From Verrucomicrobiota bacterium (lineage in GTDB: Bacteria > Verrucomicrobiota > Verrucomicrobiia > Opitutales > UBA953), in assembly GCA_026397955.1 (NCBI GenBank), contig JAPLTV010000029.1, positions 1 to 64,000 on the forward strand: a stretch of DNA of 64,000 bases, read 5' to 3'. A program made the translations under genes and the position numbers. Under the pieces are notes generated by a model, which did no database searches, was not told the origin of the DNA, and worked only from the letters and a program-made list of their open reading frames with translations. Below, one piece after another: positions 8,744 through 15,187 of this stretch (its first letter is position 1; every line of letters begins with the position of its first letter).

Positions 8744-9502
8744 TTAGCGGCGTTCGACAATGATGGTGCTCAACCCGAGGCCGGCGAAGGCGACGGAGAG
8801 GAAGTAGGCGATCGGGCGCACGTCGACGAGGCCGAGCGTGAACGGTTCGAGGTTGCGCCACAGGCCGAAGCGACGGACTTCGTCGACACCGGCAGAACCG
8901 AGCAGGCCGGCGAGGAGTTCGTCGAAGACGCCGTAGCCGACGAGCACGAGGACGAAGCAGGCGAGGAAGCCGGTCACGAAAGCGATGACTTGGCTGCGGG
9001 TGAGGGCCGAGGCAATGGCGGCGATGCCGAGGCAGGCGCCGGCGCAGAGGAGCGAGCCCGCGTAGCCGGCGATGATCACACCCCAGTCAGGGTCGCCGAG
9101 CCAGCCGACGGTGAGGGCGACGGGGACGGTCATTAGTAGCGCGCAGGCCAGGAAGAGCCACGCGGCGAGGAACTTGCCGAGGGCGGCCTGCCAGACCGTA
9201 ATCGGCCAGGTCAGGAGGAGCTCGATGGTGCCCTGGCGGCGTTCTTCGGCCCAGAGACGGGCGCCGGCGGCGGGAGCGAGGAACGCCCAGAGCCACGGAT
9301 GGTAGAGGAAGAAACGATCCAAGCTGGCGATGCCGGATTCGTAGAGCCCGCCGACGAAGAACGCCAGGGACACCGCGAACGCGTTGAACACCGCGAGGAA
9401 GACGTAGGCCAGCGGCGTGCGGAAGTAGCCGGCGAACTCGCGGCGGACCATGGCCATGAAAGGCTTGAGTCCGGGTGAGGAGGATTTTTCGGAAGAGGAC
9501 AT
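8744..9502 (-). CDS. ABC-2 type transporter permease (GldF-like)
   Basis: A 252-residue permease with six hydrophobic segments. The cytoplasmic N-terminus reads KPFMAMVRREFAGYFRTPLAY, typical of GldF-like ABC-2 permeases, and the motif WAEERRQGTIELLLTWPI between helices 2 and 3 is characteristic of the same group. It pairs with the ATPase gene 10 bp upstream and the GldG-like gene 15 bp downstream. The transported substrate cannot be read from the sequence. Confidence 0.82.
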   Translation of the reverse strand: MSSSEKSSSPGLKPFMAMVRREFAGYFRTPLAYVFLAVFNAFAVSLAFFVGGLYESGIASLDRFFLYHPWLWAFLAPAAGARLWAEERRQGTIELLLTWPITVWQAALGKFLAAWLFLACALLMTVPVALTVGWLGDPDWGVIIAGYAGSLLCAGACLGIAAIASALTRSQVIAFVTGFLACFVLVLVGYGVFDELLAGLLGSAGVDEVRRFGLWRNLEPFTLGLVDVRPIAYFLSVAFAGLGLSTIIVERR

Positions 9503-9512
9503 GACGATGAGA

Positions 9513-10217
9513 TTAGGCGGTGAGCTGGCGGAAGACGGCGTTGAGGTCGGAGCCGCGCGCGAGGAACTTGTCGCGGGACTCGTCGCAGCGGACTTCGCCC
9601 TTCGCGATCACGATGACGCGGGTGCAGAGTTCGCCGACTTCCTCGAGGATGTGGGTCGAGACGATGACGGCCTTGCGGGCGGCCATCTCCTTCAGGATGC
9701 GGCGCACCTCGAACTTCTGGTTCGGGTCGAGGCCGTCGGTCGGTTCGTCGAGGATGAGGACTTCGGGGTCGTGGATCACCGCCTGGGCGAAACCTACGCG
9801 CATGCGGTAGCCCTTGGAGAGTGTGTCGATCGTCTGCGCGGCGACTTCGTTGAGGCGGCAGAGCTCGAGCGTCTGGCGGACGCTTTCGGCCGGGTTGGCG
9901 AGACCGCGCAGGTCGGCGGCAAAGCGGAGGAATTCGCGTACGGTCATCTCGCCGTAGGCGGGCGCGCCTTCAGGCGAGTAGCCGAGGTGCTGCTTGGCCT
10001 GGACGGCCTGGTCGGCGACGTCGAAGCCCGCGATCACCGAGGCGCCTTCGTCGGCGCGGAGGTGACCGGTGAGCATCTTCATCGTGGTGGATTTGCCGGC
10101 GCCGTTAGGCCCGAGGAATCCGACGACCTCGCCGCGGTCGACGGTGAAGGAGACGGAGCGTACGGCGCGGATGGCGCCGTAGGACTTGGATAGGTTCTTG
10201 GCTTCGATGAGGGGCAT
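9513..10217 (-). CDS. ABC transporter ATP-binding protein (GldA-like)
   Basis: A 234-residue nucleotide-binding subunit. Walker A GPNGAGKST is at residues 36-44, the Q-loop near 80, a signature LSKGYRMRV (in place of LSGGQ) near 135, Walker B VLILDEPTDGLDP near 155, and the switch His in STHILEE near 190. The LSKG signature is common in ABC-2/Gld-type ATPases. It follows the MscS gene by 9 bp and leads the permease by 10 bp, so it belongs to the same transcript. Confidence 0.88.
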   Translation of the reverse strand: MPLIEAKNLSKSYGAIRAVRSVSFTVDRGEVVGFLGPNGAGKSTTMKMLTGHLRADEGASVIAGFDVADQAVQAKQHLGYSPEGAPAYGEMTVREFLRFAADLRGLANPAESVRQTLELCRLNEVAAQTIDTLSKGYRMRVGFAQAVIHDPEVLILDEPTDGLDPNQKFEVRRILKEMAARKAVIVSTHILEEVGELCTRVIVIAKGEVRCDESRDKFLARGSDLNAVFRQLTA

Positions 10218-10226
10218 GGCGAAAGA

Positions 10227-11372
10227 TTAGCGGTTCTGCGGGGTGCCCATGACGGCGAGGCGGATGCCCGCCTGCTGGAGGCGCTCCGCGATGCGGATGA
10301 TCAGCTGCTGGTTGAACTCCAATTGCTTCACCGCGGCGGCAGGGTGATACCAGTACATGAGGCGGATATTGACGGCCCAGTCAGCGAACTCCGTCACGTG
10401 GACGAGGGGCGGGTGGCTGGAGTCGAAGCCTTCATGGTCGACGAGTAGCTCGCGGACGATGGCGACGGCCTCGCGGACCTTCTCGGCTGGCGTGTTGGCC
10501 TCGAGGTGGATGAGGTCCTGCGCGCGGATGAAGTCACGGCGGGTGATGTTGACAATCGAACGGGTGGCGAGGTCGCTGTTCGGGATGACGAGTTTCTGGC
10601 CGTCCAGCATCATGATCGTCGTGGAGCGCAGGCCGAGGGACTCCACCTTGCCCTCATGGGAGCCGATATTGATGATGTCACCGAGCGTGAAGGGCTGGTC
10701 GACGATGAGCATCACCGCGCCGAAGACGTTCTTGATCGTGTCCTGCGAGGCGAAGGCCAAGCCGACGACGGCACCAGCCAGCAGGCCGAGAATCGCGTCC
10801 GAGGACTTCGGGTCGATGATCGAGATGGCCTTGAAGGAGCCGACGAGGACGACCGCGATGCGGACCACCGTGGAGAACATCGGGACAAGGATGTCATCGA
10901 GTTTGTTCTCGGTCTGGTCGGCGACCTTCTGGGCCCAGGCGATCGGAATGGCGACCATGTAGAAGAGCGCGGCGGTGTGCGCTAGGGAACAGAGGAAGGT
11001 GCCGCTCGTGACGGCGAAGCCCAGCCAGCCGATGTGGGCGAGGTAGGGCTTCGTGTCCTTGATAAGAAAGAGCAGGGTGTAGGCCGGGAGGACGTAGGGG
11101 AGAGACTTGCCGAGGGCGGCGACGGCGGCTTCGGCGATCGGGCTGGCGCCGAACTTCGTCGAGATCCAGCGCATCAGCTTGCTGGCGATCCAGCCGACGA
11201 GGTAGGCGACCGCGACGAAGCCGATGGCGTGGATGATGATGTTGCTCCAGTCTTCGGGCGCCTTGGCGACGACCTTATGGATATCGCCGATGATGAAGTT
11301 GTCGGCCTGGATGGCGGCGGGGGCGGCGGCCGTGGCGGGGGTGGCGACGGGGATGGTTTGGGCGAGCGACAT
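10227..11372 (-). CDS. Mechanosensitive ion channel, MscS family
   Basis: A 381-residue membrane protein with an N-terminal extension, about five hydrophobic segments and an MscS core. The pore-helix and beta-domain region contains LLAGAVVGLAFASQDTIKN, then LGDIINIGSHEGKVESLGLRSTTI and LVIPNSDLATRSIVN, all standard MscS marks. It should open under membrane tension during hypo-osmotic shock. It is the first gene of a five-gene run with the GldA/F/G-like ABC genes, which is an unusual partner. Confidence 0.88.
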   Translation of the reverse strand: MSLAQTIPVATPATAAAPAAIQADNFIIGDIHKVVAKAPEDWSNIIIHAIGFVAVAYLVGWIASKLMRWISTKFGASPIAEAAVAALGKSLPYVLPAYTLLFLIKDTKPYLAHIGWLGFAVTSGTFLCSLAHTAALFYMVAIPIAWAQKVADQTENKLDDILVPMFSTVVRIAVVLVGSFKAISIIDPKSSDAILGLLAGAVVGLAFASQDTIKNVFGAVMLIVDQPFTLGDIINIGSHEGKVESLGLRSTTIMMLDGQKLVIPNSDLATRSIVNITRRDFIRAQDLIHLEANTPAEKVREAVAIVRELLVDHEGFDSSHPPLVHVTEFADWAVNIRLMYWYHPAAAVKQLEFNQQLIIRIAERLQQAGIRLAVMGTPQNR

Positions 11373-11397
11373 GGCGGGGGCGATTTGGGCGAAGGGC

Positions 11398-11426
11398 TAT
11401 GTAGGCGGACGGCTCCCGCATTTCAA
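11398..11426 (-). promoter_or_regulatory. Promoter of the MscS/ABC operon
   Basis: On the minus strand: TTGAAA (11426-11421), a 17-nt spacer and TACATA (11403-11398). The predicted leader to the ATG at 11372 is about 18 nt, with no Shine-Dalgarno sequence. Confidence 0.5.
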
Positions 11427-11449
11427 GCGTCACCGAGCCTCCAATCCGC

Positions 11450-11478
11450 TTGATGCGGGGCGGACCCCTTGCCACGCT
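11450..11478 (+). promoter_or_regulatory. Candidate trpS promoter
   Basis: TTGATG (11450-11455), a 17-nt spacer and CACGCT (11473-11478). The -10 match is poor. The spacing to the ATG at 11490 (11 nt) gives a leader of about 5 nt. Confidence 0.35.
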
Positions 11479-11489
11479 GGGGGACCGGA

Positions 11490-12509
11490 ATGAGCGAAAC
11501 TAGCGAAAAAAAGCCCGCCAAGCCCGTGGTGCTGACCTGCGCCCAGCCGACCGGACGCCTCCACCTTGGTAATTACCTCGGAGCGGTCCTCAATTGGGGC
11601 CGGATGCAGGACGACAACGAGTGCTATTTCGGCATCGTCGACCAGCACGCCATCACGGTGCCGTATGTCCCGGCCCAGCTCCGGGAAAACACCTATTCGT
11701 GCCTGGCCCAATACGTGGCCTGCGGTCTCGACCCGGCCCGGAGCCGACTCTTCGTCCAATCCCACGTCATCGGCCACACCGAGCTCGCCTGGATCCTGGG
11801 CTGCCTCTGCCCGCTCGGTCAGCTCGAGCGCATGACCCAGTTTAAGGACAAGTCGCGCAAGCAGGAATCAATCGACGCCGGCTTGCTCTTCTATCCGGTG
11901 CTCATGGCGGCGGATATCCTGCTTTATAACGCTTCGCTCGTGCCGGTCGGCGACGACCAGAAGCAGCACCTCGAGCTCGCTCGCGACCTCGCCGAGAAGT
12001 TCAACCACCGCTACTCCGACACCTTTAAGGTACCCGAGCCCCTCATCTCGAAGGTCGGCTCGCGTATCATGTCCCTGCAGGACCCGACCGCGAAGATGTC
12101 GAAGTCCGACCCCAACCACTCCGCGACGGTCTTCATCACCGACCGCCCCGAGGACGTGCGGAAGAAGATCATGTCCGCCGTGACCGACTCTTCCGCCGAC
12201 GTTCGTTCCGGCCCCGATAAGCCCGGCGTCACCAACCTACTTTCCATTATGTCCGCCTGCACGGGACGCTCGGTCGCCACGCTCGAGTCCGAGTTTGCCG
12301 GCAAGGGCTACGGCGACTTCAAGAAGACTGTCGCCGACGCCGTGGTCGCCACGCTCGATCCCGTCCGCGTGCGCTACGACGAACTCATCAAGGATCGCGG
12401 CGAACTCGACCGCATCTTCAAGTCCGGCGCCGAACAGGCCCAGGCCACCGCGTTTCGCACGCTCTCCAAGGTCAACCGCAAGGTCGGCTTCGTCGAGCGC
12501 CCACGCTAA
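11490..12509 (+). CDS. trpS: Tryptophanyl-tRNA synthetase
   Basis: Class I aminoacyl-tRNA synthetase of 339 residues, the usual bacterial size; charges tRNA-Trp in the cytoplasm. The HIGH-type motif is HLGN in PTGRLHLGNYLG near residue 27, and the KMSKS loop is complete in AKMSKSDPN near residue 208. GDDQKQHLELARDLAEKFN is the conserved segment between them. The ATG at 11490 is preferred to a TTG at 11469. A G-rich stretch (GGGGGA) before the start may act as a weak Shine-Dalgarno site. The two genes downstream lie close and may be cotranscribed. Confidence 0.95.
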   Translation: MSETSEKKPAKPVVLTCAQPTGRLHLGNYLGAVLNWGRMQDDNECYFGIVDQHAITVPYVPAQLRENTYSCLAQYVACGLDPARSRLFVQSHVIGHTELAWILGCLCPLGQLERMTQFKDKSRKQESIDAGLLFYPVLMAADILLYNASLVPVGDDQKQHLELARDLAEKFNHRYSDTFKVPEPLISKVGSRIMSLQDPTAKMSKSDPNHSATVFITDRPEDVRKKIMSAVTDSSADVRSGPDKPGVTNLLSIMSACTGRSVATLESEFAGKGYGDFKKTVADAVVATLDPVRVRYDELIKDRGELDRIFKSGAEQAQATAFRTLSKVNRKVGFVERPR

Positions 12510-12534
12510 TCACCCCCTTACCCCGCACCCCAAT

Positions 12535-13671
12535 ATGAACCGCGAACTCGAGAAACTGCTCAAAGAAAAATGGTTCCTAGTCGCCGCCGACCTGATCGCG
12601 GTGATCGCAATCCTGGTCGTGATGCCTGATAAGCGCGACGGCCTGGATACCTTCCTGATCATGTGCGCCATCCTCGCCGCCTCGTTGATCGTGGTCATCC
12701 CGGTCCTCAAGGACGGTGGCAGCAAGGTTGAGCGCCAGGCCGAGCAGGCCCGCCTCCGCGCCAAGCTCGCCGAGGAGATCGACCTGCAGCGCGATAACGT
12801 CCGCGCCGGCAACGAAGCCCTGAACCGCCGCATCGCCGAGGTGGAGATGTCCGCGCAGAAAGCCGCCGAGGCTTCCGCCGTGGCCGTCGCCCAGCGCGCG
12901 TCCGCCGAGATCAATGCTATGAAGGCCGCCCTCGCTGCGCTGGAGAAGAAACTCCAGGAAGCCGACGCCAAGGCCCAGTCCACCGAGGCGCTCGACGAGT
13001 TGTCCGACAAGGTCGACGCGTTGGCTACGACCGTCCGCGCCGTGGTCGCCGACGCCGACGAGGCCGTCGAAGCGGCGGGCAAGGCGAAGGCCGAAGCCGC
13101 GCAGGCGCTCGAAGCCGAACTCAAGTCCGTCCGGGATGAACTGAAGAAGGCCGCCAAGTCCGCCGAAAAGTCCCTCGATAAGGTCGAATCATCCCTTGAA
13201 GCCATCCGTGAAGAGGTGCGTGAGATCCGCGCAAACCCTCCGGTGGCCTCCGCTCCTAGCAGCCCGTCCGTGACGGCGTCGGAGACGGAGGCCGTGTCCG
13301 CCCCTGCTGAGGTTGAAGAGGAGGAAGAGGAAGACGAAGAGGTCATCGAGGAGATTGAGGAAGAAGAGGCCCCCGCTGCTTCCGTTCCCGAATCATCCGT
13401 CGCCGGCACGGGTACCGCGCTCATCGTGAACCTGATGATTGGCATCGGCAACAAGCCGTTCGTCCGCGGCACCGGCCCGGGCCTGAGCCAGGACAAAGGC
13501 GTCCCTATGAGTTTCCTCGGTATCGGACGCTGGCAGTGGGTCTCGCCGGATCCCGAGGCTCCCGCCACCGTCGAAGTCTGGAAGAACGATCAGTCTCCGA
13601 TGGGCGAACCCCTGCATATTTCCGGCGGCGAACCGCTGGAAGTCGACGAAGGCCACTTCGGCGGCGTCTGA
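12535..13671 (+). CDS. Two-helix membrane protein with long coiled coil and C-terminal beta domain
   Basis: A 378-residue protein of unknown function. Two hydrophobic segments (about residues 14-31 and 40-58) are followed by an Ala/Glu/Lys-rich heptad region to about residue 230, then a very acidic stretch (around 262-282, mostly Glu) and a compact C-terminal domain of about 80 residues. That domain includes VRGTGPGLSQDKGVPM and a WQWVSPD segment and looks like an immunoglobulin-like or starch-binding-like beta fold; this is by eye only. It lies 25 bp after trpS and 1 bp before the next gene. The coiled coil probably extends into the cytoplasm. Confidence 0.7.
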   Translation: MNRELEKLLKEKWFLVAADLIAVIAILVVMPDKRDGLDTFLIMCAILAASLIVVIPVLKDGGSKVERQAEQARLRAKLAEEIDLQRDNVRAGNEALNRRIAEVEMSAQKAAEASAVAVAQRASAEINAMKAALAALEKKLQEADAKAQSTEALDELSDKVDALATTVRAVVADADEAVEAAGKAKAEAAQALEAELKSVRDELKKAAKSAEKSLDKVESSLEAIREEVREIRANPPVASAPSSPSVTASETEAVSAPAEVEEEEEEDEEVIEEIEEEEAPAASVPESSVAGTGTALIVNLMIGIGNKPFVRGTGPGLSQDKGVPMSFLGIGRWQWVSPDPEAPATVEVWKNDQSPMGEPLHISGGEPLEVDEGHFGGV

Positions 13672-13672
13672 T

Positions 13673-14749
13673 ATGCTGAGCCTCCTGGCCGCCTGCGCAT
13701 GGTTGGCCGCGGCCGAGCCCGTGCCGCCGGCGCCGGCGCACATCTTCTCAAGCGACACGCCCATCGCGTTGGTCGCCGGGGAGAAGTTGACGGAGGTCAG
13801 CTTCGTTGCCGCACACTGCGTGGCCTTGCAGCGACATCTCGAATTCGCGCTCAACCTTCCGCCCCCGCCGCCCCCGCTCGCGCGGCTCGAAGTGGCGGAC
13901 ATCCCCGGTTTGGCTCCGCTTGAAACGAGGGTCGGCGCCGGCACGGTGCTCGTCGTCGTTCGGCTGGGTGACGGACTGGAGGCTCCCGGCCGTGCGGCCG
14001 AAGCGGCGGCCCGCGCCTGGCTGGCACGGGTCGCGTTGGTCGCGGGCAAGCCGGCGAACGCGAGCGAGCCTTGGGCGCGTCAGGCCTTGGCCTGCGAGGT
14101 AATCGCGCAGCTGCGTCCGTCGATGAACGATTACTGGTATCGCGAAGGGCGGCAGACGATTCCCGCTACGTTGGCGGACATCGTGGCGGGCAAGGCACCC
14201 GACCGGGAGGCTTTCCTTTTCTGGCGCGCCTTGCGTCAGACGCTCGGCGCTCCCGTCGAGCAATCCAAGGCGTTGATTGCCTCCGCCCATGGGGATTCCG
14301 TCCTCAAACTACTGGCAGCGGCGGCCAAGTCGCCCGACGAATGGTGGCTTGTCCATCGCGCCGAACTGCTGCTCTCCCGTGCCCCCGTCAGCCTCGGTCT
14401 ACACGAATCGGCGGAGTCGCTCGACGACATCTCTCGCTTCGTCTTCGACGTCGGCCATGGCGACGAACTCATCTCCGGCAACGACCTGCCCAAGCATCGC
14501 GCCCTGCCGGCCGTGAAGGCCAGCATGCAGGGGCGACTCTCCGGACTGCGTCGCGAGATCCTCCGCCAGAACCCCGTCTTTCATAATTCCTGGCGTACTT
14601 TCGGAGCCTGGCTGGAGCGGTTTCCCGAGGCCAAGCCGGAGGAGCTTGCGGCCTTATGGGCGGAGTATCAGCAGGAACGGAAGCTGGCCGACGAACTGCG
14701 TCGGGAAGTCGAAGCCGCGATGAACTTGGTCGTCCCGGCCGCCAAATAG
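13673..14749 (+). CDS. Secreted protein of unknown function
   Basis: A 358-residue protein not recognised. The N-terminus is a signal peptide (MLSLLAACAWLAAAEP). A polyproline run (PPPPPPL) lies near residue 68. The middle has helical, aromatic-rich segments (NDYWYREGRQTIP, EAFLFWRALRQTLG), and the C-terminus is a charged helix rich in Glu and Arg. It starts 1 bp after the stop of the coiled-coil gene, so the two are probably coupled and may act together at the envelope. No catalytic motif is visible. Confidence 0.7.
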   Translation: MLSLLAACAWLAAAEPVPPAPAHIFSSDTPIALVAGEKLTEVSFVAAHCVALQRHLEFALNLPPPPPPLARLEVADIPGLAPLETRVGAGTVLVVVRLGDGLEAPGRAAEAAARAWLARVALVAGKPANASEPWARQALACEVIAQLRPSMNDYWYREGRQTIPATLADIVAGKAPDREAFLFWRALRQTLGAPVEQSKALIASAHGDSVLKLLAAAAKSPDEWWLVHRAELLLSRAPVSLGLHESAESLDDISRFVFDVGHGDELISGNDLPKHRALPAVKASMQGRLSGLRREILRQNPVFHNSWRTFGAWLERFPEAKPEELAALWAEYQQERKLADELRREVEAAMNLVVPAAK

Positions 14750-14763
14750 GCGGGCAGGGCGGC

Positions 14764-15027
14764 TTAGTTCGACTGCTTACCGTCGACCGTCTTCGGGAGC
14801 ATCTGGTCGGCCAGGGTCACGCGGAAGAGGTTGATGGCCATCCAGAACACGCCAGCGAGGCAGAGGCCGCAATAGGCTGCGCCCAGAAGGACGGCGGTAT
14901 CGCCGCGCTCACCCCAAGGCACGTGCTTCTTGAGGATCGAGGTGATCCAGACGAAGAAGACCACCGTCAGGACGAGGTCGATGACGACCGCCTGCTTGGT
15001 GATGAGCTTGGGCTTCATGTTATCCAT
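14764..15027 (-). CDS. Small two-helix membrane protein
   Basis: An 87-residue protein with two hydrophobic segments (about 13-31 and 46-67) and short charged ends. No family is recognised. A good promoter precedes it. It is convergent with the secreted-protein gene (14-bp gap) and divergent from ileS. The clean promoter and the coding bias support a real gene. Confidence 0.6.
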   Translation of the reverse strand: MDNMKPKLITKQAVVIDLVLTVVFFVWITSILKKHVPWGERGDTAVLLGAAYCGLCLAGVFWMAINLFRVTLADQMLPKTVDGKQSN

Positions 15028-15035
15028 GGGGTTGC

Positions 15036-15064
15036 ATTGGTGCGTTTCCCGTCCGCCCTGTCAA
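15036..15064 (-). promoter_or_regulatory. Promoter of the small membrane protein gene, leaderless spacing
   Basis: Minus strand: consensus TTGACA (15064-15059), a 17-nt spacer and ACCAAT (15041-15036), with 8 nt to the ATG at 15027. Confidence 0.5.
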
Positions 15065-15187
15065 TCCCGCCTCGCCCATAAGGGGGTCGGACCCCATCTC
15101 CGCCCTTGCCTCGCTGGCATACCCGTTCACCCTGCCCGCCCCGAGGGGTGCGTAAGCCCTTCACCGACCCACTTTATCACGTCAAAA

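Noticed and set aside
5786-10217. True gliding motility operon
   Set aside because: Only the ABC-type parts (GldA/F/G-like) are present; GldK/L/M/N and SprA/E/T are not in the window, and such ABC operons occur in non-gliding bacteria.
14930-15187. Extended N-terminus for IleRS
   Set aside because: The frame is open upstream but the added residues cross the divergent gene and are unlike IleRS, whose start is well known.
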